Part shown: positions 6,576 to 14,187 of the stretch, one piece after another | Layout: every line of letters begins with the position of its first letter | How positions within the stretch are numbered: position 1 is the stretch's first letter | The notes under the pieces: model-generated | What the model saw: the letters and a program-made list of their open reading frames with translations, nothing else | The model's database searches: none | What the model was told of the DNA's origin: nothing | From: Halieaceae bacterium | GTDB lineage: Bacteria; Pseudomonadota; Gammaproteobacteria; Pseudomonadales; Halieaceae | DNA: 14,187 bases | Assembly: GCA_018666055.1 (NCBI GenBank) | Contig: JABJAS010000145.1 | Location: 1 to 14,187, forward strand | Direction of reading: 5' to 3' | Translations under genes and position numbers: made by a program

Positions 6576-8767
6576 GTCATTCACCGATGAAAGCGGGGCT
6601 CAGTAGGCGACAGTTTGTGCAAGCTGGCGGTGCCTTATTGTTCGCAGCAGAGTGCCCCATCACGTTTGCGAATAAGGCCAACGCGGTGGGTGGCAGTGCG
6701 ATGATGAACAGCTTTGTTCGCATCGACCCCAGCAACGTGATTACCATGCTGGCGAATCACTCAGAATTTGGTAATGGCGCCTATACCGTGATGACGATGA
6801 TGTTGGCTGAAGAGCTCGATGTCGACTATCGCGCTATTCAGATCGAGGCAGCGCCAACCGCTCCCGATTACTATTCACCCTTGTTCAGGGAATACCTGAC
6901 GGCGGGTTCTGTCACCACTGGGAGTACCTGGTTGCCGATGCGAACCGCCGGCGCTAAGGCGCGCGCGATGCTCATTGAGGCGGCGGCTCAGGTTTGGGGT
7001 GTACCGCAGGCTGAGCTCAGTACTGAGGCCGGTGAGGTGCATCACTCCGCAACGGGGCAACGCGCCCCCTATGGACAGTTACTCGAGTCGATTCATCGTT
7101 TGAAAATCATGCCGCCGGACACTGTGTCGCTCAAAGATCCCAGTGATTTTAAAGTGCTCGGCAAGCCCGCGAAGCGTCATGAAGGTGCTGCCAAAGTCGA
7201 TGGCAGTGCGCAGTTTGGTATCGATTTGAAGCTGCCGGGAATGCTGCACGGCGCGATTGCGAGACCACCGGTACACGGTGGTCGTGTGGTCTCTTTCGAC
7301 GCGACCGGCGCTTTGAAAATGCCGGGTGTGGTCAAGGTGAAGGCGATTAGCGCGGGTGTGGTGGTGCTGGCCAAAAGTTACTGGCAAGCACAGAAAGCCC
7401 GCGGCGAGCTCGCTATCACTTGGGATAGAGGTGACAATGACGGCGTTTCCAGCGAGCAGTTTTACAGTGAGTACCGCGCGCTGGCGGAGCAACCCGGCAT
7501 GTTGGCTGAGGATATTGGCGACGCCCTGGGTGCCTTGTCCGAGGCAGGCCGCGTGATTGAGTCGGTGTATGAAATGCCCTTGTTGGCACACGCGACGCTG
7601 GAGCCTATGAATTGTATTGCTCAGGTGTCTGGAGACGCCTGTACCATCTGGAGTGGCACACAGTATCAATCTAATGATCAGGAAGTGATCTCACGCTTTC
7701 TGGGCATCCCGCAAGAAAATGTCACAGTTCACCGTCCCTTGATGGGGGGAAGCTTTGGACGCCGTTCCAGCAAAAAAGCGGACTTTACGGTTGAAGCAGT
7801 TGAGGCGGCGATGGGCGAGAATGTGCCAGTAAAAATCATCTGGTCTCGCGAGGAAGATATTCGCAGCGGCCACTATCGTCCGCTTTTCGTCCACAAGATG
7901 CGCGGCTCGCTGGATGCATCGGGCATGCCCGACGCTTGGCACCAAGTGGCCGTTGGTCAATCCCTTATGCAAGGGAGTAAGCACGACCCCGCCTATATGG
8001 TACGCGGCATCGATATTTACTCTCTAGATGGTTGTCTTCAAGAGCCATTTGGCGTGTTTCCTTACGGGACCTCCTACCAAATTCCGCATCACCGAGTGGA
8101 GAGTCATAACGCCCCAAGGATCGGGATTGTCCCCCAGGAATGGCGTTCAGTAGGGCACACCCATACGGGGATTGCCTATGAGTGTTTTCTTGATGAGCTG
8201 GCGGATGCGGGCGAAATCGACCCACTCGAGCTGCGACTGCGCTTGACCAAGGACCACGCGAGAATGAACCGTGTTCTTCGCGTGTTGCGTGAAAAAAGTC
8301 AGTGGGATGAACCGCTGACAGCTGGGCGGGGCCGGGGAATGGCGGCGAGGATCTACTCGGTGTCACCGGTTGCGCAGGCAGTGGAAGTCAGCGTTGCAGA
8401 AAATGGTGATTTCACGATTGACCGCGTGGTCTGCGTATTGGATTGCGGCTTTGCGGTGAATCCACTGGGTGTTGAAGGTCAAGTGGAGGGGGGCATTGCG
8501 TTTGGCTTGGGCGGTGCGGCGTTCGGTAACATCGACATTGTTAACGGCGAAGTCCAACAGAGTAACTTTCATGATTATCCGGTGATCAGAATGTCTCAGA
8601 TGCCTAAAGTGGAGGTGCACATTTTACCGAGTGATGAGCCACCCACGGGTGTCGGTGAGCAGGCGACAGCCCCCATTGCGCCCGCAGTGGCAAACGCGCT
8701 GTTTAATGCAACGGGACAACGCGTCCGCCGTTTTCCCCTGTCGAGTCAAGGGTTCAACTTAGTCTGA
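6572..8767 (+). CDS. Molybdenum hydroxylase large subunit, Tat-exported (isoquinoline 1-oxidoreductase beta type)
   Basis: A 731-residue molybdopterin-binding subunit. The N-terminus has a Tat signal with the twin-arginine motif SRRQFV at 11-16 and a hydrophobic stretch behind it, so the folded enzyme should act in the periplasm. Superfamily features in order are [15 protein letters not shown], the [11 protein letters not shown] segment, LDCGFAVNP and [17 protein letters not shown], whose glutamate (about residue 696) is the expected catalytic base. It hydroxylates an aldehyde or an electron-poor heteroaromatic ring with water as oxygen source; the substrate is not determinable. The ATG at 6572 is chosen because GGAGG lies 7 nt upstream and it overlaps the small-subunit stop; a longer in-frame start at 6494 would bury the twin-arginine motif. 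It is followed closely by a Dabb gene. No MoCo maturation chaperone is present in the window. Confidence 0.95.
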   Translation: MSHSPMKAGLSRRQFVQAGGALLFAAECPITFANKANAVGGSAMMNSFVRIDPSNVITMLANHSEFGNGAYTVMTMMLAEELDVDYRAIQIEAAPTAPDYYSPLFREYLTAGSVTTGSTWLPMRTAGAKARAMLIEAAAQVWGVPQAELSTEAGEVHHSATGQRAPYGQLLESIHRLKIMPPDTVSLKDPSDFKVLGKPAKRHEGAAKVDGSAQFGIDLKLPGMLHGAIARPPVHGGRVVSFDATGALKMPGVVKVKAISAGVVVLAKSYWQAQKARGELAITWDRGDNDGVSSEQFYSEYRALAEQPGMLAEDIGDALGALSEAGRVIESVYEMPLLAHATLEPMNCIAQVSGDACTIWSGTQYQSNDQEVISRFLGIPQENVTVHRPLMGGSFGRRSSKKADFTVEAVEAAMGENVPVKIIWSREEDIRSGHYRPLFVHKMRGSLDASGMPDAWHQVAVGQSLMQGSKHDPAYMVRGIDIYSLDGCLQEPFGVFPYGTSYQIPHHRVESHNAPRIGIVPQEWRSVGHTHTGIAYECFLDELADAGEIDPLELRLRLTKDHARMNRVLRVLREKSQWDEPLTAGRGRGMAARIYSVSPVAQAVEVSVAENGDFTIDRVVCVLDCGFAVNPLGVEGQVEGGIAFGLGGAAFGNIDIVNGEVQQSNFHDYPVIRMSQMPKVEVHILPSDEPPTGVGEQATAPIAPAVANALFNATGQRVRRFPLSSQGFNLV

Positions 8768-8776
8768 GGAGACAGC

Positions 8777-9064
8777 ATGGCACTGGAGCATATGGTCTGG
8801 CTGACGCCAAAAGCGGGTGTCGGCGCCGATAAGATGGAAGAGATTCTGGCGTCGATTCGCGCGCTGACTCACATACCCGGTGTCATCGCCATTTCAGCGG
8901 GTCGCAACATCACAGATCGTGCTGGTGGTGCGACGCATGGGGTGTTGGTGACGCTGGAATCGGACGGCGTTTTGCCAGGATACCTGCAGCATCCCGACCA
9001 TCAAGCAGTCGGTGCCGTGCTGCGCGAGCACTGCGAGGTGCTCGCGCTGGATTACGAATGTTGA
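8777..9064 (+). CDS. Dabb (stress-responsive A/B barrel) domain protein
   Basis: A 95-residue single-domain protein of the dimeric alpha/beta-barrel family: HMVWL at 5-9, IPGVIAISAG (33-42), Asn44, THGVLVTLES, and YLQHPDHQAV with the typical HPxH at 72-75. Members of this fold include cyclases and small-molecule-binding proteins, but most bacterial ones have no proven function. It starts 9 nt after the molybdenum large-subunit stop, and its GAGGAG site overlaps that stop, so it is the third gene of the operon. The position suggests handling of a reactive product or intermediate (inference). There is no signal peptide, so unlike the enzyme encoded before it this protein should be cytosolic. 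Confidence 0.88.
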   Translation: MALEHMVWLTPKAGVGADKMEEILASIRALTHIPGVIAISAGRNITDRAGGATHGVLVTLESDGVLPGYLQHPDHQAVGAVLREHCEVLALDYEC

Positions 9065-9072
9065 AGCGTTCG

Positions 9073-11055
9073 TTATCGCTGGCTAAGGCTTTCCTCGCTC
9101 GGCGGTGCGAAAACCAATAATGCGTTCCCCGCTTCGTGGTTGTATAAACCGTAACCTGAATTGATGACCAAGTGTCCCTCTCCCAGCGCGGGCCCTGACC
9201 CGCTCATCGAACCCCCTTTGGCGATCACGCCATTTGTTCCCGTCACGGACGTGGCGGTGTCGAAGGACCAGACAATGTCTCCCGTTTCACTGTCGTAGAT
9301 GCGAATAAAACCGTCCAAGTGTCCAGCAACGACGGCATCATCGGTTGCCGTGACGGGCGCGGAGACGCCGGGGTCACAGAAGGGTCTCCCTTCTCCGCAA
9401 ACATTGCGTTGCACGTGACTCCAGAGGACTTTTCCCGTGGACGCGTCGATGGCAGAGACCCCCGGTCGCGCTTTTTTGGGATCTAACCATTGGCCATTCC
9501 GGGTGTCATTCATATCGTTGATGGGCACGAAGACCGTTGACCCCGCTGCAGCCATTCCAAAGTGCACGCCGCCCTGAATGCTGCCTCGGCCCAGTTTCGT
9601 CTCCCAAACTTTGGTTTGTCCTGTTTCCCAATCCAGAGCAAACACGCGGCCATCTTTCTGGCCTGCAACCACCAAGGTGCGATCGTCACCTAAATCCACT
9701 AGGAGAGGACTGGAGGCTTGGTCGTAGTCTGGACCATCTTCTTCAGGACAGTTGGGATTGTCGATCATCATGCAGGCGACATTCCAGGCGTCGTCAGGGA
9801 AAGTTTGACGAGACCAGAGTCGCTCCCCGGTATCAAGGCGGACGGCAATAACCGCATCACTGTTGAGGTCTGCGGGGGAGGAATAATTTTCCCCGGTACC
9901 AAAGATCAAGAGATTTCTGGCTACATCAACTGTGGGGCTTGTCCAGACCGGGGCGCCGGACGGCGCAAAGACTCTTGTTCCGGCACGGGTCTTTGCGACC
10001 GAAATGGGCGGGTTGGGAATGGAATAGCTATCCCAAATGACACTCCCATCATTACTATCGACTGCTAAAACATGGCCACGGAACGTGCAGCAGGCATATT
10101 CAGGGTCTGCTGCGGTCACCACTTCTAACGAGGATACTGGTACGTAGAGTTTGCCCTCGGCAAAGGCGGGGGTGCCGGTAAGGGTAGCGCTGTGGTGATC
10201 GTCCGCGCTGGTTTGCCAAATGAGTTCCCCAGTTTCAGCATCGATGGCATAGAGGTTGGCAATAATGTCGCCAAAATAAGCGGTTGGGATCTCATCTGGA
10301 CCACGCTTGCCTAGGGTGATGCCCGTTCTGACTTCGGCACGTGCCGCAAAGGTCCATCGCACGCAGCCGGTTTCGAGATCGAAGGCGTAAACGGTACCGT
10401 CCTGACTACCGACAAATACGGCGCCCATAGCGATGGTGGGTTGCGAGCGCGCTCGCGTAGAGGCGGGGTAGCCAAAGGCCCACTTGAGCTCTAGGCGCCC
10501 GAGCTCAGCACGGCCCAATCCCGCGACTTCGGGTGCAACGTAGCGACTGGTGTCATGTCCCCAGCCGGTCAACCGGGTTTCGTCTAACACGCTAAATTCG
10601 CGGTCGGACCCCTCGCACCACGTCACTGCAGGGGCCGCATCGGGATCCCCCAGTCGCATCTGGGTGATGTACTCGACGATGTGCTGCTTTTGTTCCTTAG
10701 AAAGATGCGCCGCCTGAGTTTGCATAATGCCTTCTGTTACGGAGCGGTAAAGCACTTGCGGAGACATTAATTCCAGCCACGTTGTGTGGGGCGCCTTGTA
10801 GACCTGGGCCTCGTGACAGCCCGCGCAGTGCGCTTGGTACAGGGGTTTGCCTGGCAGCGCATCACGGTCGCCAAGGTCTCCGACCCAAGCGTACTGTTCG
10901 TCCATCGAGTTGAGGGCTGTGGGCGCGGACTCACTCTCGGGCGGCGCGCTGGCGGCTTGTGCCGCGTTGCTTATCTGGATTTGCAGCAGCATCGCTGTCG
11001 TGATGCTGATTACGATCGCTGCGCTCCAGCTGCGAGAGGTAGTTAGTGTTCGCAT
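9073..11055 (-). CDS. PQQ-dependent dehydrogenase with N-terminal cytochrome c domain (polyvinyl alcohol dehydrogenase-like)
   Basis: A 660-residue periplasmic quinohaemoprotein. A signal peptide (hydrophobic about 11-30) leads to a cytochrome c domain with one CAGCH haem site (Cys77, Cys80, His81) and a probable axial Met near 111. A PQQ beta-propeller follows with repeated G-x-V-x-A-x-D-x-x-T/S-G-x-x-x-W blades, the vicinal Cys322-Cys323 (the disulfide common in PQQ alcohol dehydrogenases) and GPDYDQASSP. Fused haem at the N-terminus plus the SQPTIAMGAVFVGSQDG blade match the polyvinyl-alcohol-dehydrogenase type rather than methanol dehydrogenase. It oxidises an alcohol and feeds electrons through its own haem to the respiratory chain. 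AGAGG precedes the ATG. It converges on the Dabb gene with an 8-nt gap and diverges from the receptor gene. PQQ synthesis genes are not in the window. Confidence 0.93.
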   Translation of the reverse strand: MRTLTTSRSWSAAIVISITTAMLLQIQISNAAQAASAPPESESAPTALNSMDEQYAWVGDLGDRDALPGKPLYQAHCAGCHEAQVYKAPHTTWLELMSPQVLYRSVTEGIMQTQAAHLSKEQKQHIVEYITQMRLGDPDAAPAVTWCEGSDREFSVLDETRLTGWGHDTSRYVAPEVAGLGRAELGRLELKWAFGYPASTRARSQPTIAMGAVFVGSQDGTVYAFDLETGCVRWTFAARAEVRTGITLGKRGPDEIPTAYFGDIIANLYAIDAETGELIWQTSADDHHSATLTGTPAFAEGKLYVPVSSLEVVTAADPEYACCTFRGHVLAVDSNDGSVIWDSYSIPNPPISVAKTRAGTRVFAPSGAPVWTSPTVDVARNLLIFGTGENYSSPADLNSDAVIAVRLDTGERLWSRQTFPDDAWNVACMMIDNPNCPEEDGPDYDQASSPLLVDLGDDRTLVVAGQKDGRVFALDWETGQTKVWETKLGRGSIQGGVHFGMAAAGSTVFVPINDMNDTRNGQWLDPKKARPGVSAIDASTGKVLWSHVQRNVCGEGRPFCDPGVSAPVTATDDAVVAGHLDGFIRIYDSETGDIVWSFDTATSVTGTNGVIAKGGSMSGSGPALGEGHLVINSGYGLYNHEAGNALLVFAPPSEESLSQR

Positions 11056-11394
11056 TGTGATTGCCTCTTTGATCTACTTATTTTTGGTGATTGCTTTGGT
11101 GCCTGCGCTGTGTAGCCTGATGACGCAGTATGGCACTTCCGGCGCACTTTACCCATGCCATTGCCGCTCCGCGGTTCTTCTACGAATGAGCTTGCCGCAG
11201 TCAACTCTGATCATGATGAGCCCAGTGGGGTGGGCAAGTGAACAGCGATTTGTCGAACATCCGGACATTTGCCCTCGGCGCGATTTGGTGTAATGTGAGG
11301 AGCATAAATAGAACGCTTCATTTCCCAAGCAGAGCAACACACGGGCCCTAATAAGTTCCCTTTATAAAAATTGCCCGACATGAGGAGACAGTCT
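11056..11394. promoter_or_regulatory. 339-bp divergent intergenic region between the PQQ dehydrogenase and the TonB receptor
   Basis: No convincing gene is found here; short frames on both strands lack ribosome-binding sites and family features. A TATAAA at 11363-11368 is a plausible -10 for the receptor, with no clear -35. GAGGAG (11382-11387) is the receptor's ribosome-binding site. GTGATTGC occurs twice in direct orientation (11057-11064 and 11087-11094, 30 bp apart) in the PQQ gene leader. The GTGTACAC and TGTATACA palindromes seen at the P450/molybdenum divergent promoter were not found here, so I see no evidence that the same operator controls this pair. Confidence 0.5.
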
Positions 11395-13749
11395 ATGAAA
11401 CACAACACGTTAACAATGGCCGTGATGCTTGCGATAGCCGGCATTGGCTTGAGCACCGCAGCGTCAGCTCAAAGAGAAATATCTGGCCAGATCGAGGAAG
11501 TGGTGGTGACGGCTCAGCACCGAGAACAGAACCTGCAGGATGTGCCTGTTTCGGTCACTGCGTTAGACGAGTCGGCAATCGAGAAGATATTTGCCAGGGA
11601 TCTGACAGACGTCACGGGTAAAACACCCAATCTGGTGCTCACGCCGATATTGGGAAACGGCACCGCAGCCATCTCAATTCGTGGCATGCAGCTCAATGAC
11701 GTCGAGAAAAGTTTTGACCCCGCGGTAGCCGTTTATCAGGATGGTGTTTACCTCCAAACCACGACGGGCGCGCTCCTGAACGTGTGGGACGCTGAGCGTA
11801 TCGAGGTGCTGCGCGGCCCTCAAGGAACGCTGTTCGGACGGAATACGATTGGTGGCCTAATCCACGTGATCAGGAGTAAGCCAACTGGCGAATTAGGTGG
11901 AAAGTTCTCTTACACCGTTGCAGAGGACAGCCAGTCCGATTTTAAGGGCACCTTGAATTTACCCGAGTTCGCCAATATTTCGACCAAAGCGACTTACATG
12001 AATCTTTCTGGTGGCGGTTATTTCGACAACGCCACACGCGGAGAATCTCAAGGTGAGACGGATATGCGCATGTGGTCTGTTTCGGCGCTTTGGCAACCCA
12101 CCGATAATTTTTCGCTGCAATTGACCTATGACGATGTTCAGGATGACACGCCCACGAGGCCTGTTACCTGCCTAACGGAAGCACCTGAATTTCTTGCTCC
12201 ACCTCTGTCACCCGCGAATGAGTGTCCTGCCTTTACAGACGACGACGCTCACCGGGTGACTTATTCGGCAATGGATCAGCCTGCCAGCATAGACCTGGAA
12301 TCGTTCACCGCGACTGCGGAGTGGCGGATCAATGATGCGCATAAGGCGACCCTGATCTACGGTACTCGGGATATGGAAGAGACCGCGATTCAGGAGTTCG
12401 ATGCAGTGTCTTCGGATTTATTCTGGACCTCCCGTCCACAGTTTGAGGAGCAGATGAGCGTTGAGTTGCGGCTTGAATCGGACTTCGATCGTTTCCGTAC
12501 TACGCTGGGCGCCTTCATGTGGGACAGTGAGTATAACCTGTGGCAGAACAGTTATTTCTTCGGAGGTTTGTTCGCATCGCCCTGGACTAAGCAGGAGACT
12601 GAGAACACGTCAGTGTTTGGGCAAGTCGACTTTGATTTAACCGAAACCCTAACCTTGACCCTCGGTGGTCGTTATACGAAGGACGAGAAAGAGTTCTGTC
12701 AGGTGTTTACGGCCGCTCCCGGCGAAGGTCAGTCTGCCGTTGTCACCGATTACGACGGCATTGGTAAAGTCCCATTATTCGGACATGGTACCGCGGGCAT
12801 TTGCCCAAGTTGGTCGGATGGGGTGATCAATAATAATTTTGTGAATCCCGTGACAGGTCAAGACGATGTATTCAATGGCAGTCAGTCTTGGAGTGAGTTT
12901 ACGCCGAAGGTAGGCCTGACTTACAACATGGATAACGGCATCCTTTATGCTAGCTATACAGAGGGATTCCGGTCTGGCGGTTACAACGGGCGAGCCAGCG
13001 CTCCTGGTAACGCGGGGCCTTATGAGCCAGAGAATGTTGAGAGTATTGAATTTGGTTTTAAGACCAGCTGGCTTGACAACACGGTTCAATTCAACGGCTC
13101 TTTCTTCTCTACCGATTACGAGCAGAAGCAGGAAGATGTGGTGTTGCCTGATCCCGTCGCCATTACCCTAACGCTGGTCCAGAATGCTGCCGGCGCTACG
13201 ATGGAAGGTGCTGAGTTTGAACTCGTCTGGATGCCAACTGCCGGACTGAGTTTGAATGCTGCGCTCGGTTATCTCGATGCCTCGTATGATGATTACACGA
13301 CCTTAGACCCGGTGGGTAATTCCGTAGATAAGAGTGGATTCGATCTTCGACGTGCGCCTGAGCTCAACTATTCTGTGGGTGCCAATTGGGAAATCGAGGT
13401 AGCGGATGTCGGGTTTGTGGTGGCTAACGTCAATTACCGATGGTTGGACAACTATCAAATTCAATCAAACGCGGGTGGACCTAAGCACTATCGCAGCGAT
13501 CCCACTAAGCAGGAGGCATTTGGCCTGCTGGATGCCTCAATCAATTTCGAGACTGAGCACTGGAGGGTGTCACTGTTCGGCAAGAACTTAACCGATGAAT
13601 CGTATTGGTACCACACACTGGACGTGAGTGCGGCGTACGCGGCGACTTCGGCGACAGATCCATCGCCCAATTACGTACCGGGGCTTTGGACTTTCGGTAC
13701 GATTAATCGCCCTCGCTATTTTGGTGCAGAAGTTCAGTATCGTTTCTGA
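11395..13749 (+). CDS. TonB-dependent outer-membrane receptor
   Basis: A 784-residue precursor. The signal peptide probably ends at ASA-Q (after residue 25), followed by a TonB box EEVVVTA (34-40), a plug domain with ISIRGM and IEVLRGPQGTLFGRNTIGG, and a long beta-barrel ending in YFGAEVQYRF with the terminal phenylalanine needed for outer-membrane assembly. It imports a scarce or bulky ligand using TonB/ExbBD energy. The plug style is common among receptors for plant compounds, glycans and hydrophobic molecules as well as siderophores, and the catabolic neighbours argue for an organic substrate (inference). Two cysteine pairs (Cys259/Cys277 and Cys435/Cys470) fall in probable surface loops. 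The start at 11395 is chosen over 11371 and 11380 because of GAGGAG 7 nt upstream and the clean signal peptide. It ends at a strong terminator. Confidence 0.96.
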   Translation: MKHNTLTMAVMLAIAGIGLSTAASAQREISGQIEEVVVTAQHREQNLQDVPVSVTALDESAIEKIFARDLTDVTGKTPNLVLTPILGNGTAAISIRGMQLNDVEKSFDPAVAVYQDGVYLQTTTGALLNVWDAERIEVLRGPQGTLFGRNTIGGLIHVIRSKPTGELGGKFSYTVAEDSQSDFKGTLNLPEFANISTKATYMNLSGGGYFDNATRGESQGETDMRMWSVSALWQPTDNFSLQLTYDDVQDDTPTRPVTCLTEAPEFLAPPLSPANECPAFTDDDAHRVTYSAMDQPASIDLESFTATAEWRINDAHKATLIYGTRDMEETAIQEFDAVSSDLFWTSRPQFEEQMSVELRLESDFDRFRTTLGAFMWDSEYNLWQNSYFFGGLFASPWTKQETENTSVFGQVDFDLTETLTLTLGGRYTKDEKEFCQVFTAAPGEGQSAVVTDYDGIGKVPLFGHGTAGICPSWSDGVINNNFVNPVTGQDDVFNGSQSWSEFTPKVGLTYNMDNGILYASYTEGFRSGGYNGRASAPGNAGPYEPENVESIEFGFKTSWLDNTVQFNGSFFSTDYEQKQEDVVLPDPVAITLTLVQNAAGATMEGAEFELVWMPTAGLSLNAALGYLDASYDDYTTLDPVGNSVDKSGFDLRRAPELNYSVGANWEIEVADVGFVVANVNYRWLDNYQIQSNAGGPKHYRSDPTKQEAFGLLDASINFETEHWRVSLFGKNLTDESYWYHTLDVSAAYAATSATDPSPNYVPGLWTFGTINRPRYFGAEVQYRF

Positions 13750-13775
13750 GACTTGATGACGTATTGCCGAGATGG

Positions 13776-13800
13776 AGCCGCCCCAGGGCGGCTTTTTTTT
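13776..13800 (+). terminator. Rho-independent terminator of the TonB receptor gene
   Basis: AGCCGCC and GGCGGCT form a 7-bp GC-rich stem with a 4-nt CCAG loop (13776-13793). The stem runs into an uninterrupted T8 tract (13793-13800), 26 nt after the receptor stop codon. Confidence 0.92.
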
Positions 13801-13928
13801 GCTCGAATTTTAGTGTTACGGTGCGTTGAGAAGGGGGGGGCGCTTTGCGCTTGGGTTCGCCGTGATGGGGTGCTCAGGGTGAATCTATGCCAGAGGCTGA
13901 TGTGATGCCAATAGTGGGGTACTGAAAA

Positions 13929-14187
13929 ATGGAAAGAGAAAATTTGTGGGTGGTGAAGTGCACTGATCGAGAGGACGATGATGTCCCGCAGCTGCGTGAG
14001 GAATACATGGCCGGTCATCTATCGCATCTTGAGGCGATTGTGGACCACATTGCGATGGCCGGTCCCTTGAAGGACCCGTCGGGTAGCCGGATAGTGGGGA
14101 GTTTGCTCGCCTATCGCACCGATGATTTAGAGCAGGCCAAGGCATGGCTCGACGGTGACCCCTATGCTCGCTGCGGTATTTGGGCAG
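13929..14187 (+). CDS. YciI-like (YCII-related) protein, C-terminus cut by window edge
   Basis: The first 86 residues are present. A starting strand (LWVVKCTDR) is followed by the helix QLREEYMAGHLSHLEAI (21-37), a GPL turn (45-47), GSLLAYR (58-63) and DGDPYARCGIW (75-85). The R-x(6)-HL, GPL and DPY pattern is that of the YciI family, small dimeric alpha/beta-barrel proteins distantly related in fold to Dabb. Some are implicated in dehalogenation or in catabolic pathways, but most have unknown function. Usual family length is about 90-110 residues, so only a short tail is missing. The start is the ATG at 13929, with only a weak GGGG upstream. It is separated from the receptor gene by a terminator, so it needs its own promoter; an 8-G tract lies about 90 nt upstream. 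Confidence 0.8.
   Translation, partial: MERENLWVVKCTDREDDDVPQLREEYMAGHLSHLEAIVDHIAMAGPLKDPSGSRIVGSLLAYRTDDLEQAKAWLDGDPYARCGIWA

Noticed and set aside
7079..7669. 196-codon open frame on the minus strand inside the molybdenum large-subunit gene
   Set aside because: It is antisense to a gene with clear family motifs, has no ribosome-binding site and no recognisable domain; it is a shadow of codon bias.
10847..11293. 148-codon plus-strand frame covering the start of the PQQ dehydrogenase gene and its upstream region
   Set aside because: It is mostly the complement of the signal peptide and cytochrome domain coding region; the hydrophobic stretch mirrors that composition. No ribosome-binding site or family was seen.
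1..14187. Mobile elements, CRISPR arrays, tRNA or rRNA genes
   Set aside because: I saw no transposase or integrase coding, no regularly spaced direct repeats and no tRNA- or rRNA-like segments.

Overview
The window looks like a catabolic gene cluster from a Gram-negative, probably marine gammaproteobacterium. This is inferred from a TonB-dependent receptor, a Tat-exported molybdenum hydroxylase, a periplasmic quinohaemoprotein and moderate G+C; no taxonomic marker is present. I see no rRNA, tRNA, insertion sequence, integrase or CRISPR array.

Layout. A long minus-strand gene train runs leftward from about 5909. It encodes cytochrome P450 A, its paralogue cytochrome P450 B, a GntR/FCD repressor, an amidohydrolase, a short-chain dehydrogenase and a ThuA-like protein cut by the left edge. 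Most junctions overlap or nearly touch (4-nt gap, 8-nt overlap, 4-nt overlap, 125-nt gap, 4-nt overlap). Divergent from it, starting at 6105, is a plus-strand operon for a two-subunit molybdenum hydroxylase of the isoquinoline-oxidoreductase/aldehyde-oxidase type and a small Dabb-fold protein. The 195-bp region between the two units holds several inverted repeats that look like operators. Next comes a convergent minus-strand gene for a PQQ-dependent dehydrogenase with a fused cytochrome c domain (polyvinyl-alcohol-dehydrogenase type). Divergent from that, across 339 bp without a gene, is a TonB-dependent outer-membrane receptor ending in a clear intrinsic terminator. A YciI-like gene is cut by the right edge.

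Working model (inference): the receptor imports a hydrophobic or bulky substrate. The periplasmic PQQ enzyme and the Tat-exported molybdenum hydroxylase carry out early oxidations of alcohol or aldehyde/heteroaromatic groups. The two cytosolic P450s, the SDR, the amidohydrolase and the ThuA-like protein continue the pathway. The FCD regulator probably senses a carboxylated intermediate and controls the divergent promoters. The substrate cannot be read from the sequence. The most distinctive part is the P450 pair: both start close to the B-helix region, both carry His where the I-helix acidic residue normally sits (A-[GA]-x-H-[ST]-S, as in CYP51), and both have an altered segment after the haem cysteine.

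Starts were revised from the longest open frames for both P450s, the FCD regulator (TTG with a perfect AGGAGG), the molybdenum large subunit and the receptor, using ribosome-binding sites, overlap with the upstream gene and paralogue alignment.
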